From Chthonobacter albigriseus (GTDB taxonomy: Bacteria > Pseudomonadota > Alphaproteobacteria > Rhizobiales > Pleomorphomonadaceae), in assembly GCF_013839445.1 (NCBI RefSeq), contig NZ_JACDIT010000001.1:1110658-1174657 (forward strand): a stretch of DNA of 64,000 nucleotides, in the 5' to 3' direction. A model generated the notes under the pieces. It saw only the letters and a program-made list of their open reading frames with translations. It did no database searches and was not told the origin of the DNA. Shown here one piece after another: positions 29,727 through 39,770 of this stretch (the stretch's first letter is position 1; each line of letters starts with the position of its first letter). The position numbers were made by a program, and so were the translations under genes.

Positions 29727-32114
29727 ATGTCAATGCAGCATTCCCACGGACACCGGCCCGGGCAGGCCCACGACGGCCACCATGGCCATGCTCATTCGGG
29801 TCATGATCACGCGCACGGACCCTCCACGGTGAAGGACCCCGTCTGCGGCATGGACGTCGATCCGGCGACGGCGACGCATCGGGCCGAGCATGCGGGCCAG
29901 ACCTATTTCTTTTGCTCCGCCGGCTGCGAGACAAAATTCAAGGCGGCTCCCGAGCGCTATACGCAGCCGCAGCCCGCGCCCGTCGCCACGACGCTGCCCG
30001 AAGGCACGATCTACACCTGCCCGATGCACCCGCAGATCCGCCAGGTCGGCCCCGGCAGCTGCCCGATCTGCGGCATGGCTCTCGAACCGGAGATCGCCAC
30101 CGGCGAGGAGGGCCCGAGCGAGGAGCTGCGCGACATGACGCGGCGCTTCTGGATCGGGCTCGGCCTGTCGGTTCCGATCGTCGCGCTGGAGATGGGCGCG
30201 CACTTCCTCGGCCTTGACCACATCATCGACGGCCGGACCTCGAACTGGCTGCAGATGCTGCTCGCGACGCCGGTCGTGCTCTGGGCGGGCTGGCCCTTCT
30301 TCGTGCGCGGCTGGAACTCGCTGGTCGTCCGCTCGCTCAACATGTTCACGCTGATCGCCATGGGCACCGGGATCGCCTGGCTCTACAGCATGGTGGCGAC
30401 CCTTGTGCCCGGCGTCTTCCCGTCCGCCTTCCGCGACCACGACGGATCGGTCGCCGTCTACTTCGAGGCGGCGGCGGTGATCATCGTGCTGGTCCTGCTC
30501 GGACAGGTGCTGGAGCTGCGCGCCCGCGAGCAGACGTCGGGCGCGATCAAGGCGCTTCTGAACCTCGCCCCCGCCACGGCGCGGCGCATCCGGGAGGATG
30601 GTTCGGATGAGGAGGTGGCGCTCGGCCACGTGCAGGTCGGCGACCGGCTCCGCGTCCGCCCCGGCGACAGGGTGCCGCTCGACGGGGAGGTGCTGGAGGG
30701 GCGGTCGAATGTGGACGAGTCCATGGTTACCGGCGAGCCGTTGCCCGTCCAGAAGGCGGCCGGCGCCAAGGTGATCGGCGGGACGATCAACGGCCAGGGC
30801 TCCTTCGTGATGCAGGCCGAGAAGGTCGGCGCGGATACCATGCTGTCGCAGATCGTCCAGATGGTCGCCAAGGCGCAGCGCTCCCGCGCACCAATCCAGC
30901 GGCTCGCCGATCAGGTGTCCGCCTGGTTCGTGCCCGCCGTGGTGCTGATCGCCGTCGTCGCCTTCGTCGTCTGGGCGGTGTGGGGGCCGGAGCCGTCGAT
31001 GGCCTACGGGCTGATCGCGGCGGTCAGCGTGCTGATCATCGCCTGTCCCTGCGCCCTCGGGCTCGCCACACCGATGTCGATCATGGTCGGCGTCGGCCGG
31101 GGCGCCCAGGCGGGCGTCCTGATAAAGAACGCCGAGGCGCTGGAGCGCATGGAAAAGGTCGACCTGCTCGTCGTCGACAAGACGGGTACGTTGACCGAAG
31201 GCAAGCCCCGGGTGACCGCCCTCCGCCCGGCGCCTGGCTTCACCGAGGACGAGCTGCTGCGCCTTGCCGCGAGCCTGGAGCAGGCCTCGGAGCATCCGCT
31301 CGCCGCCGCCATCGTGGCGGCCGCCAAGGAGAGGGGCTTCGCGCTAGATCCGGTGAAGGACTTCGACAGCCCGACGGGCAAGGGCGTCATCGGCCGGATC
31401 GGCGGCCGCACCGTCGTGCTCGGCAACGCGCGCTATCTGGCCGAGACCGGGGCGGACGCGGCGGCGATCGAGGCGGAAGCCGATCGCCTGCGCGGCGACG
31501 GCGCCACCGCCATCCTGGCCGCCGTGGATGGACGGCCGGCGGGCGTGCTCGCGATCGCCGACCCGATCAAGCCGACCACGCCGGATGCCATCCGCGCCCT
31601 GCACGACGCCAGCATCCGCATCGTGATGCTGACGGGCGACAACCGGACCAGTGCAGAAGCGGTCGCCCGCAAGCTCGGAATTGACGAGGTGAAGGCCGAG
31701 GTACTGCCAGAAGACAAGGGCAACATCGTCGCTGGTTTCCGGAGCGAAGGCCAGGTGGTCGCCATGGCCGGCGACGGTGTTAACGACGCGCCCGCGCTGG
31801 CGGCGGCGGATGTCGGCATCGCCATGGGCACGGGGACCGACGTCGCCATGGAGAGCGCGGGCGTGACGCTTCTGCGCGGCGACCTGATGGGCATCGTCCA
31901 GGCCCGGAAGCTCAGCCGGGCGACCATGTCCAACATCCGCCAGAACCTCTTCTTCGCCTTTGTCTACAATGCGGCGGGCGTACCTGTGGCGGCGGGTGTG
32001 CTATATCCGGTGACGGGGCTCCTCCTGTCGCCGATCATTGCGGCGGCGGCCATGGCACTCTCCTCCTTCAGCGTGATCGTGAATGCGCTGCGGCTCCGGG
32101 TGACCCGCATCTGA
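29727..32114 (+). CDS. copA: Copper-translocating P1B-type ATPase
   Basis: This 795-residue inner-membrane pump exports Cu(I) using ATP. The N-terminus is a His-rich stretch (residues 1-30), then a YHS domain ([10 protein letters not shown]...[11 protein letters not shown]) and a heavy-metal-binding domain YTCPMHPQI...CPICGMAL, in place of the usual HMA domains. Core motifs are the membrane [18 protein letters not shown] (phosphorylated Asp), [14 protein letters not shown] and [13 protein letters not shown] 29727 follows CGGAGG and was preferred over an open frame from 29667, which would cover the operator. It stands under a CueR-type promoter. Confidence 0.95.
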   Translation: MSMQHSHGHRPGQAHDGHHGHAHSGHDHAHGPSTVKDPVCGMDVDPATATHRAEHAGQTYFFCSAGCETKFKAAPERYTQPQPAPVATTLPEGTIYTCPMHPQIRQVGPGSCPICGMALEPEIATGEEGPSEELRDMTRRFWIGLGLSVPIVALEMGAHFLGLDHIIDGRTSNWLQMLLATPVVLWAGWPFFVRGWNSLVVRSLNMFTLIAMGTGIAWLYSMVATLVPGVFPSAFRDHDGSVAVYFEAAAVIIVLVLLGQVLELRAREQTSGAIKALLNLAPATARRIREDGSDEEVALGHVQVGDRLRVRPGDRVPLDGEVLEGRSNVDESMVTGEPLPVQKAAGAKVIGGTINGQGSFVMQAEKVGADTMLSQIVQMVAKAQRSRAPIQRLADQVSAWFVPAVVLIAVVAFVVWAVWGPEPSMAYGLIAAVSVLIIACPCALGLATPMSIMVGVGRGAQAGVLIKNAEALERMEKVDLLVVDKTGTLTEGKPRVTALRPAPGFTEDELLRLAASLEQASEHPLAAAIVAAAKERGFALDPVKDFDSPTGKGVIGRIGGRTVVLGNARYLAETGADAAAIEAEADRLRGDGATAILAAVDGRPAGVLAIADPIKPTTPDAIRALHDASIRIVMLTGDNRTSAEAVARKLGIDEVKAEVLPEDKGNIVAGFRSEGQVVAMAGDGVNDAPALAAADVGIAMGTGTDVAMESAGVTLLRGDLMGIVQARKLSRATMSNIRQNLFFAFVYNAAGVPVAAGVLYPVTGLLLSPIIAAAAMALSSFSVIVNALRLRVTRI

Positions 32115-32537
32115 GGCGGAGCCGCCAGCGTCTCTCCGTTGTTGAGAGCTCGCCGGGTCCGGTGCTAGACCGATGTAGCTGAGCCACGTGCACGGTCAGG
32201 GCTCTGCCGAAGCGCTCGATTGTCTCGGCGCGCTGGATATGGAGCTGGTCGCGTATGTTGAGGCCGAAGACGGCCGGAATTCGAGTATCGTTCAGTTCTC
32301 AAAACGCCACTTGCGACGGTGGCGGTGCTGGAAAGATCAGCACGCCCCAACGGCAATAGAACAACATCGGCTGATGAACCACGTTTCGCCTAGTCAGTAA
32401 CTGCTTCGGAGTGTTGCCAATTAGCCTCATTGGGTTTTGTTGAAGCCAGTTCTAGCGTTGATCCGAAGTGGTCCTAGCTGTTAACAGCTCGTTAATCAAT
32501 CCGGCGCAGCCTTGCCTGAGTTTTAGGAGGGCAGGCT
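32115..32537. other. Gene-free region after the copper ATPase gene
   Basis: No supported gene is visible. Around 32296-32332 the string CGCCAC-TTGCGACG-GTGGCG followed by GTGCTGG forms a hairpin. A close relative lies at about 39997-40027, in each case shortly before a copy of the short membrane-peptide sequence. The composition is lower in GC than the island upstream. Confidence 0.45.
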
Positions 32538-32654
32538 ATGAAAGAGGCGCCAATATCCGACAGCGTTTTCATGCCGCGCGGTTGGCACATGGCCATCGTG
32601 GTCACCACTTCCGTGTTTATGTGGTTGTGCCTGCTGGTGCCCTTGATGTCCTGA
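32538..32654 (+). CDS. 38-residue single-helix membrane peptide
   Basis: ATG 32538 follows a strong TTTAGGAGG site at 8-base spacing. The peptide starts MKEAPISDSVFMPRGWHM and then has one hydrophobic helix, AIVVTTSVFMWLCLLVPLM, ending in Ser. The C-terminal half is repeated with changes at 40036-40101. The good ribosome site and the second copy argue for a real gene. The function is unknown. Confidence 0.5.
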   Translation: MKEAPISDSVFMPRGWHMAIVVTTSVFMWLCLLVPLMS

Positions 32655-33138
32655 GCTGACGCGGTTGAGTTCTCAATCCACATTGACATAGTGGATCCTG
32701 CTGATCGAGCGGGCGTCTTCGTCGCGCAGCCAACAATTTCGCAATATTCCGACTAAGTTGCTTGCTGCCAGCGTAAATGCGGGCTGCTTGCATGCATTCT
32801 GCTCGCGCGTTGTAGTCGATGCTAAGCTTGTGACCACGTAAATCGATTAACTTAGCATGTCCAGTGGATTCAAGGAGCAACGCGGCACTTACCCCTTCAG
32901 ATCAGTCGACGCGGTTGCAGTTCGTGACAGCCGAACCGAAACTCGGCGTGCACCCAAACGAAACGGCGGCCGTGTTCACAGAACTGCTACCTCATCAGAC
33001 CCGAAGCGTTTGAGTTAGGGCTGCACCGGATCGGAAAAGCCAGTCTCGATAGCTCTCACGTATTCTCAAGCCTTAGCTTTGGTAAAGCAGAGCACGTTGA
33101 CAGTTGTTCAGGCGATCTACTTTGGTCGGCATCCCGGC
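32655..33138. other. Gene-free region between the peptide gene and the sensor kinase gene
   Basis: No open frame here looks genuine, and codon use in the short frames is not typical of the neighbours. The first ~60 bases resemble sequence downstream of the second peptide copy at 40.1 kb (both have GTGG-TCCTGC about 40-50 bases after the stop). Confidence 0.4.
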
Positions 33139-34494
33139 TTACGAGCTATTCAATGGGAACGCAAGTCGGGCAGTGAAGCCGGGTTGGCGGTACTCGTAGT
33201 CAATGGTCGCGTCAATTGCACGGGCCATCGCCTTTACAATGCGGGTCCCTAGCCCAGTTCCTTTGATCTCGCCCTTGCAGCTCTCGGTCCCGTCGTCTTC
33301 GACCGCGAGCAGAGCCTTTCCATCTGGGGTCCTGCTCAGCGAAACCCTCACCTCGCCGCTGCGGTCGGGATAGGCGTACTTAGCGGCGTTCATGACCCAC
33401 TCGGCCGCGATCACACCCAGGTTGATGCTGGAATCGGTCTTCAGCGCGAGCGGCTCGAGCTGAAACTTGAGGCGGATCCTGTTGTGTTGGCCCATCATCG
33501 ATTGGAACTGCTCGAGCATGCTGCGCAGGTAGTCGTCCAGTGCCACTTCGGAGACGTCATCCGACTGATAGAGTCGTTGGTGAACCATCGCCACGGCCTG
33601 AATACGCGACTGGATTTCCTCCAGCACCGCCTTGGTCGTCTGATCCTCCAGGGCATTTGACTGCAAGCGCACCAGAGCCGACACCATGCCGAGGCTGTTC
33701 GCAACGCGGTGATAGACCTCCCGCATTAGGAGCTCCGCGCGGTCTTTGGCTTCTCGCATTTGTTCGGTCCGCCTTATAAGGTCGGCCGTCCTCAGTGCAA
33801 CTTTGTGCTCGAGTTCGCCGTTGATCGCGCTCAGCGCGTCGCGGGCACGCACAAGTTCGGCGGCGTATCGCCGGAGGGTCAGGAGTGCCGCGCCTACCGA
33901 AAGAACTGCTACCAAAGCGCCCGTCACGGACACAAGCCGTAGCAATTCCGCATTGCGGGCTTGCTCTCCCACCAAGGTCGACAGGCGTTGGTCGGCGGCC
34001 AGACTAACTCCGGTAATGTAGATGTTAGACTCGTCCATCAGCGCCTTGCCGCGGTTCGTTAGCACCACGTCCAGAGCCTCCCGGGACCGCTGCGAGCGGG
34101 CGAGGTCGATGGTCTCCTCGATCTCCAAGAATTTGTCGTCGATGATTGAGCGCAGCTTCGGAATAAGGGGCTCGAGCGTCTCGTAGCCCTCAACGCGGGA
34201 TGGAATGTCGGCGATCACCCGCCTCGCCTCGATTCGGGCCGACGAGAATGGCGCGAGGTAAACCTCATTGTTTGTATAGAGGAAACCACGTTGGCTCGAT
34301 TCCGCCCTTTGAAGGGCTTCCCGCAGTACGACGGCCGCCGTCTTCAGGTCGCGTGCAGCAAGGGTCTGTACGGCAAGCTCGGATGACCGACGATCTAGCC
34401 AGAATGCTACGGACACGATCGATGCCAACGCGATTAAGCCGACTGTGATGAAGAGGAACTGCATCCGAGCGAGAGGTGGGACGGTCGCATTCAT
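33139..34494 (-). CDS. Membrane sensor histidine kinase, CHASE3-like + HisKA_2
   Basis: This 451-residue protein has two membrane helices (residues about 12-30 and 190-210) flanking a helical periplasmic domain of the CHASE3 type (ESSQRGFLYTNNEVYLAPF). A coiled coil, a HisKA_2 dimerisation domain (EVYHRVANSLGMVSALVRLQ, phospho-His) and a HATPase (EWVMNAAKYAYP, GTGLGTRIVKAM) follow. ATG 34494 was chosen. A start at 34554 would overlap the upstream gene's end by 22 bases. It is the second gene of an operon with a periplasmic binding protein, suggesting that the two sense a ligand together. No response regulator is adjacent. Confidence 0.85.
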   Translation of the reverse strand: MNATVPPLARMQFLFITVGLIALASIVSVAFWLDRRSSELAVQTLAARDLKTAAVVLREALQRAESSQRGFLYTNNEVYLAPFSSARIEARRVIADIPSRVEGYETLEPLIPKLRSIIDDKFLEIEETIDLARSQRSREALDVVLTNRGKALMDESNIYITGVSLAADQRLSTLVGEQARNAELLRLVSVTGALVAVLSVGAALLTLRRYAAELVRARDALSAINGELEHKVALRTADLIRRTEQMREAKDRAELLMREVYHRVANSLGMVSALVRLQSNALEDQTTKAVLEEIQSRIQAVAMVHQRLYQSDDVSEVALDDYLRSMLEQFQSMMGQHNRIRLKFQLEPLALKTDSSINLGVIAAEWVMNAAKYAYPDRSGEVRVSLSRTPDGKALLAVEDDGTESCKGEIKGTGLGTRIVKAMARAIDATIDYEYRQPGFTARLAFPLNSS

Positions 34495-34532
34495 CTCTGT
34501 CGATCGCTGCAGGTCAGGTGCGCCCCGGACAC

Positions 34533-35669
34533 CTAAGGCTTCTCGGATGACCATGGGAAATTGACGTACTGGTCACGAGTGTCATAGCAGATGTTGCCGT
34601 ACATTCTGAGATAAGAATCCCGCCGGACAGGATCACTGAACGCCGGGGCCGGGTTCTCGAGATCGGCTTCGTAGGCGGCAAGGTTGTCGCCGTCCAGTGC
34701 CATAGGCAGTATGTCCATCGCCTGCGGGACGCTGCGCCCGGCCAGCCAGTCGGCCCCGAACTGCCCAATGGCGTAGCCAAACACAGGGGAGTTGAGCGCG
34801 ATGCTCGCCTTGTAGGGGCCGACGCCGCTCTTGATCTCGGCAATCGCCTCTGGCTCTCCGTCGATGCCGCCGAGGAACTGGTCCGGACGATCCTTCTTTG
34901 CCTCCCGGAGAGCGCGCAGAGCGCCGAGAACAACGGAGTCCGCGCCAAGCACGACGTCAATGTCGGGAATTGCCGCAAGGACCCTGACCATAACCTCGTA
35001 GCCGCCCTGCTCGGTCACGGTTTTTGGAGCAATGTCGGCAACGATTGTCACTCCGGGCAGTTGGCTCAGATCGTCCCGCATGGCCTGGAAGCGGGGGGCC
35101 AGGAATTGAAGGGTATCCTGTGTCAGGATCACCACCTTGGCATTGCCGTTCAGCTTGCCCTTTATGTGGGCGACGGCTTTTTCCGCAAGGATCTTTCCCG
35201 TCTGGTACTGCGGCGCATTCAAAATCAATGTCGCTGGCGGCGGGACGACCGAACCGACGAATGCACCGGACCAGATAGCCCTCGTGACACTCTGCCTCAC
35301 GACTGACGGGTTGGAGGACGTGGCGACCATCGCTCCGACTTTTGCATCCACCATGCGCTGAATTTCTGTGGCCGCAGTTTCCGCGTCGCTGTTCGCCAGA
35401 ACGCGTTCGTACATTAGTCCTCGATCCGCGGCTGCAAGGGAAAGGCCGTGATTTACTCCCTCGAGGAACTTGCGGTCGTTCTCCTGGATGAAGGCCAAAA
35501 CCGGATGAAGTCCTACGGGCGCGCTGCAGCGCGGAGCGTTAGCATCGAAAGCTGCGAACTGCGCTGGTACAGTAATGCCTGGAGGACCTTGCAGCTCGTC
35601 GGCCGCATAGGCCCGCACGGCGCCGAGGAGGAGTAATGCTAGGCCGGAAGTCTGGACTGGATGACCCAT
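34533..35669 (-). CDS. Periplasmic sugar-binding-type protein, probable sensor partner
   Basis: This 378-residue protein has a signal peptide ending RAYA and a Peripla_BP_4 fold. Typical strings are FLEGVNHGLSLAAADRG, IQRMVDAKVGAMVATSSNP, KVVILTQDT and DIDVVLGADSVVLGAL. No ABC permease or ATPase genes are next to it. Instead it lies directly upstream of a membrane sensor kinase, 38 bases before the kinase ATG, so it most likely presents a bound sugar-like ligand to that kinase rather than feeding a transporter. Confidence 0.85.
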   Translation of the reverse strand: MGHPVQTSGLALLLLGAVRAYAADELQGPPGITVPAQFAAFDANAPRCSAPVGLHPVLAFIQENDRKFLEGVNHGLSLAAADRGLMYERVLANSDAETAATEIQRMVDAKVGAMVATSSNPSVVRQSVTRAIWSGAFVGSVVPPPATLILNAPQYQTGKILAEKAVAHIKGKLNGNAKVVILTQDTLQFLAPRFQAMRDDLSQLPGVTIVADIAPKTVTEQGGYEVMVRVLAAIPDIDVVLGADSVVLGALRALREAKKDRPDQFLGGIDGEPEAIAEIKSGVGPYKASIALNSPVFGYAIGQFGADWLAGRSVPQAMDILPMALDGDNLAAYEADLENPAPAFSDPVRRDSYLRMYGNICYDTRDQYVNFPWSSEKP

Positions 35670-35762
35670 AGCGTCTCCTTACCCGGTATGGCCTTGCCTA
35701 TCTTCTACGCCAGGCCAGCCGTGATCCAAACAATGGGTACCTGGAGACAGGTATGGCATCGG

Positions 35763-36032
35763 TCAAGATTGATCGGTGCCCGAATCTTTCCGAACCTGCC
35801 GGTTTTGCGGAACTCTTTTAAGGTAAGCGTTGATTCCGGCGGCCTCATCTCGCAATCGGTCCAATAGAAAGCGAGCGGCAATAACCGCTGCACGATGCTG
35901 GTTAGGGCTCTGCTCACGCATTCCCAAGTTAGCAATCAGGTCGGCTAGGCGGTGTTCAGCATCAGCGATATCGACGGCCGTAGGAGTTGTTCCTCGTCGC
36001 GCAATGCGCCAGGGCCGCTTGGTGTATGGCAT
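35763..36032 (-). CDS. Small protein of unknown function
   Basis: This 89-residue, mostly helical, basic protein starts MPYTKRPWRIARRG and contains AEHRLADLIANLGMREQS and AAVIAARFLLDRLRDEAAG. An AGGGG site lies six bases before the ATG. No domain is recognised. It is upstream of, and in the same direction as, the binding protein gene, with about 90 bases between. Confidence 0.45.
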   Translation of the reverse strand: MPYTKRPWRIARRGTTPTAVDIADAEHRLADLIANLGMREQSPNQHRAAVIAARFLLDRLRDEAAGINAYLKRVPQNRQVRKDSGTDQS

Positions 36033-36219
36033 CGATAACCCCTGCCGAGCTTGTCTGTCTTATTCTAATTGCCACGATAAAAACATCAATATGCGGGCCA
36101 TTGCGAACTCGCCATTTCGTTCCGAGATTGACGGAATTTCGCTCCCCGCCGGATCTTAAACAAATGACGGCCCATCCTGCCGAGCGAGGGAGTTCCGCCG
36201 TCTGCATCGGGCAAATCTC

Positions 36220-36506
36220 GTGCATGACCTCGAAGTACCGCACGTGGCGGTGACGCAGCGCCACGCTGGCCAGTCGGTCGCAGCACGCGGGCTTCTCGGA
36301 TCGTCACGCGTTGAGATGTTAGCTGTTTTAAAGGTATTAATGGCAACGCTCGCCGACTTAGAGGCGAGGAAACGGACGCCGTATGACCGGACGCTGTCGG
36401 ACATCCTAGAAGCGTTGGAAGCGGCCGGCGTGTCATTATCGCAGAGAACGGCGGGGGTGCGGGCGTGCGGATGGCGAAGCCGAGTTCTGGCGGCCGCAAC
36501 GAGTAA
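36220..36506 (+). pseudogene. Frameshifted XRE/HTH regulator remnant
   Basis: The frame starting at 36220 gives AARGLLG...TLADLEARKRTPYDRTLSDILEALEAAGV, the second half of a short HTH regulator. At about 36432 the similarity switches frame to IIAENGGGAGVRMAKPSSGG, the standard C-terminus, ending at TAA 36504-36506. A TG duplication (GTGTC for GTC) explains the shift. The first helix-turn-helix half is also poorly preserved. This is decay rather than a working gene. Confidence 0.7.
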
Positions 36507-36680
36507 AGCGACCATGCACATTGACTTCGATCTTCATATGCGCCTCATTTGGGGCTGCAGTGCCGTAGATCACGGCGAGCTTGCGGTTTCGTGATGGTGC
36601 CGGTCAAAACTCGGTGGGCTGAGCGGCCGTAGATCCTCGCAACTGCTTGGAGAGCCCAGGTAGATTGTGGAGGAAGACCG

Positions 36681-36998
36681 ATGAGAACCTACGCTACATC
36701 CTTTGTCGCTATCTGTGTCAGCGTCGCGGCATCGCCAGCTTTGGCCGCTTCCAGCGGATATTTGTCCGACCCGGCATATGACAGTCGCGATGCGGACCTG
36801 ATGAAGCTTGATCGGCAGGCCAATGTCACGGGATCTGCAATCGGAATGAGCGGTGCCGCGAGCACTTATACCCCAGGCATCTGGGACGCTGCGAACCGGC
36901 CGCAGGACCTTCAGATCATGAAGCGAGGTATGGTGTCGAACGAGAGGCCGACATCCACCTACGCGCCATTTATTGACCCGGCCATTAGCTACGATTGA
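36681..36998 (+). CDS. Small secreted protein of unknown function
   Basis: This 105-residue protein has a signal peptide (residues 1-22, ending ALA) and a mature part without cysteines containing DRQANVTGSAIGMSGAAS and TYTPGIWDAANRPQD. A GGAGGAAG site precedes the ATG. It is followed by a hairpin at 37038-37065. I do not recognise the family. Confidence 0.6.
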   Translation: MRTYATSFVAICVSVAASPALAASSGYLSDPAYDSRDADLMKLDRQANVTGSAIGMSGAASTYTPGIWDAANRPQDLQIMKRGMVSNERPTSTYAPFIDPAISYD

Positions 36999-37324
36999 GT
37001 GGACCAGAATGGCCCCAGTGGCCGACCGATCTGTAAAGAGCAGCCCTCGCCGACGGGGGCTGCTCCGAATCCGAACATGGATCTGAATTTTTGTATTTCT
37101 GAGTCCACGTCCAAGCCTGCTCTGTAGACGTTAGGGCAGGCGCAAGCAAGAAACGAGATGGACGTAGAGTTAATCTATATTCACGACCATATTCTCCCAA
37201 TGTCTGCGGAATTGTTATCGGACCCAAGGTTCCTAGCTGCCTCCTCCCCACGTTCTCACCCCGATTCTGCTCAGCGGCTCCCAGTCAGATACTCAAATTG
37301 TTAGATGCACGGCGTGGCTCGGCC
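36999..37324. other. Intergenic region with a terminator-like hairpin
   Basis: Arms GAGCAGCCC (37038-37046) and GGGCTGCTC (37057-37065) form a strong stem about 40 bases after the small secreted protein gene. No T tract follows. The preceding CTGTAAA resembles CTGCAAA before the hairpin at 39909-39933. Nothing else is recognised in this stretch. Confidence 0.45.
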
Positions 37325-37516
37325 CTAGAGGAAAATGAACCGCAAGCTGGGTGCTCCTTCAGGCCGCCCCCCCGCGGCTACTCGACGAGCCTCAGCATAG
37401 GCGATGGATAGGTCCTCAGACTCCCCGCAACCCATACAGGTGGCCGTCTCAGGGTCCATGCTGATGCCAACAGCTCGCTTGCACTTCGCACAGCCTAGCA
37501 CTCTGTTCTCGTGCAT
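37325..37516 (-). CDS. Small zinc-ribbon-like protein
   Basis: This 63-residue protein has paired cysteines CAKC and CMGC separated by 16 residues, suggesting a zinc ribbon. The start ATG 37516 follows GGAGGCGGG at good spacing. Upstream codons in the same frame are not protein-like. The function is unknown. Confidence 0.6.
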   Translation of the reverse strand: MHENRVLGCAKCKRAVGISMDPETATCMGCGESEDLSIAYAEARRVAAGGRPEGAPSLRFIFL

Positions 37517-37605
37517 ATGCCCGCCTCCGGTGTGTCTGTCAGCAGCATGTCCGCTGTCACAGACCGTCAGTTGTTCCCCATGTGTTCCCGTGCCATCACT
37601 CGGGC

Positions 37606-37833
37606 ATGAGAACGGTTCCTTCTTCCAAACCGCAGAACGTGTTCGCCGTCGAGCTCTGGTCCGACGATGGCAGCAAGCTCCTGGAGACGCTTGCAACTGC
37701 AGGCAACTTCCCGCTCGCCCGGGCAGCGTACAACGAAGGAGTGCGGCGATATCCAGGCAAACGCCTCATGATCCGACATGCCACGCGGGTAGTGGTGGAT
37801 GGCGGATTGCCAAGCGCGCGTCCACCAAGTTGA
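37606..37833 (+). CDS. Small conserved-type hypothetical protein
   Basis: This 75-residue protein contains VFAVELWSDDGSKLLETLATAGNFPLARAAYNEGVRRYPGKRLMIRHATRVV. The layout resembles small Hyphomicrobiales proteins with an A-R-AAF/Y...YPG-R...L-R-GARV pattern. That resemblance is from memory and not checked. It is divergent from the zinc-ribbon gene, with about 90 bases between. Confidence 0.5.
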   Translation: MRTVPSSKPQNVFAVELWSDDGSKLLETLATAGNFPLARAAYNEGVRRYPGKRLMIRHATRVVVDGGLPSARPPS

Positions 37834-38052
37834 AAAGTTTCGCAAGACCACAAGCCTCCGGCAACTGGTGGGTTTGGATCCGGAAGAATGCCGCCGGGCA
37901 GTAAACTGTGTCCGCATCAAAGCGGCCGTTAGTGTCACGTTAATTTGGTGCGTATTTCTTCTTATCAGATACGCCTAACATAAGTCGTACATGTTTTGGG
38001 AGATTTAACGCCTGACAAGTATGTGTGGCGCCTTGTAATTGGGGGCAGTCAG

Positions 38053-39720
38053 ATGTCTATCAAGAATAAACTTTTCTTAGCGCTCGGACTACTAACAGTT
38101 GCGCTAGCGTCTGTAGGCCTTGAGGGTTTCCATGCTTTAGCACAGCTATCAGAGAAAACACGTACTATAGTCGAAGACCGCGTCAAGCCTATGGAACAGC
38201 TGAAGGCGGTTGCCGATGCCTACGCTGTGGACGTCGTCGGATCGGCCCACCAGCTACACCTCGGAAGGCTGGGCTGGGATGCTGCGGAGCTGGAGTTGCG
38301 TGATGCGATGAAGGCGGTGGACGACCATTGGTCTGCATACTCCATGACCTACATGGTTCCGGACGAGAAAGCTTTGGCCGATAAGGTTACCGAGGCGATG
38401 TCCAAGTCTGAGCAAGCGATATCTGAGTACCAGATTATTGTTTCGAACAAAGACTCGGCTGCGCTTGCGTCATTTGTTACTGAGCGACTTTACCCGGCAG
38501 TAGATCCCATCGAGAAGCCGTTGAGAGAGTTGATCAACCTTCAAATCCACGTAGCTGAGCAAGAATTCACTGCCGCGGAAGATGCTCGTTACGCATCGAT
38601 CATCACCATGCTGGGCATCGGAGCGGTTTCGCTCGCCGTCGTCGCGTTTGCAGGCTGGACCGTTCTGGGTGGAGTAACCCGGCCGATTGCCGCGATTCAG
38701 AATGCCATGCTGCGCCTCGCAGGCCAGGACCTCGGCACCACTATCCCTGGCATCGGCCGCAAGGATGAAATCGGCGCGATGGCGGCAGCTGTCCAGGTCT
38801 TCAAGGAGAACGGCATCGAGCGACAGCGCTTGGAGGCCGAGCAGGCCGAACTGCGGGCAGCCCGCGAGCGGCGCGCTGCCCTCATCGAGCAGCTTATCAA
38901 CGGCTTCGACAGCGACGTCAGCATGGTTCTGAAGACTGTCGCGTCGGCTTCGTCGGAACTGGAGGCCACAGCGGCCTCACTGTCTGCCACCGCCGAGGAG
39001 AGCGCAACGAGCGCAACGAGCGTTGGAGCGGCCTCTGAGCAGGCGTCCTCGAATGTTCACACTGTTGCAGCCGCATCTGAGGAGCTTGCAACGTCGATTT
39101 CAGAGATCACCGGTCAGGTGCATGCCTCGGCGACTATTGCCGACCAAGCCCTGAAAGCCGCAAGCAAGACGGAAAGTACTGTGAAAACACTCGTGGCCTC
39201 GGCTGACCGGATCGGCAGCGTTGTGAACTTGATCAGCGACATCGCCGGGCAAACGAATCTGCTTGCGCTCAACGCCACTATCGAAGCCGCGCGGGCTGGT
39301 GAGGCAGGTAGAGGGTTTGCTGTGGTGGCGACAGAAGTGAAGTCGCTGGCCAACCAAACGGCGAAAGCGACTGAGGAGATCGAGTCTCAGATTACCGAGA
39401 TGCAGGGAGCAACGTCGCGCGTCGCCGAGTCAATCCGGAGCATCGGCGACGTTATCCAGCGCATTTCTGAGGTCTCGGCGGCCATTTCCGCGGCTGTCGA
39501 GCAGCAGGGGGCGGCGACGCGGGAAATTGCGCGCAACGTCAATGAGGCCGCCGCCGGTACGCAGCAAATGTCATCCAATATCGAGGCCGTGACCTATGCC
39601 GCCACCCAGACAGGGTCCGGCGCCGCTCAGGTACTTTCCTCATCACAAGAACTCGCGCGGCAATCGGACGCTTTGAAATCTAAGGTAGAAGACTTCTTTT
39701 CCCAGATCCGGGCAGCTTAA
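38053..39720 (+). CDS. Methyl-accepting chemotaxis protein
   Basis: This 555-residue transmembrane receptor has a first helix (residues 5-25), a periplasmic four-helix-bundle sensor, a second helix (about residues 180-202), a HAMP domain ([15 protein letters not shown]...[11 protein letters not shown]) and the signalling domain. The hairpin tip is [21 protein letters not shown] followed by [13 protein letters not shown]. There is no CheR-docking pentapeptide at the C-terminus. ATG 38053 gives [12 protein letters not shown], the usual start. The gene ends at a good terminator. The ligand is unknown. Confidence 0.95.
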   Translation: MSIKNKLFLALGLLTVALASVGLEGFHALAQLSEKTRTIVEDRVKPMEQLKAVADAYAVDVVGSAHQLHLGRLGWDAAELELRDAMKAVDDHWSAYSMTYMVPDEKALADKVTEAMSKSEQAISEYQIIVSNKDSAALASFVTERLYPAVDPIEKPLRELINLQIHVAEQEFTAAEDARYASIITMLGIGAVSLAVVAFAGWTVLGGVTRPIAAIQNAMLRLAGQDLGTTIPGIGRKDEIGAMAAAVQVFKENGIERQRLEAEQAELRAARERRAALIEQLINGFDSDVSMVLKTVASASSELEATAASLSATAEESATSATSVGAASEQASSNVHTVAAASEELATSISEITGQVHASATIADQALKAASKTESTVKTLVASADRIGSVVNLISDIAGQTNLLALNATIEAARAGEAGRGFAVVATEVKSLANQTAKATEEIESQITEMQGATSRVAESIRSIGDVIQRISEVSAAISAAVEQQGAATREIARNVNEAAAGTQQMSSNIEAVTYAATQTGSGAAQVLSSSQELARQSDALKSKVEDFFSQIRAA

Positions 39721-39741
39721 AAGGTACGGCGGAGAAGGGTT

Positions 39742-39770
39742 GGCGGCGTTCGGCGCCGCCAGCACATTTT
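39742..39770 (+). terminator. Rho-independent terminator of the chemoreceptor gene
   Basis: The stem GGCGGCG (39742-39748) pairs with CGCCGCC (39754-39760) around TTCGG and is followed by AGCACATTTTATT, about 20 bases after the stop codon. Confidence 0.7.
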
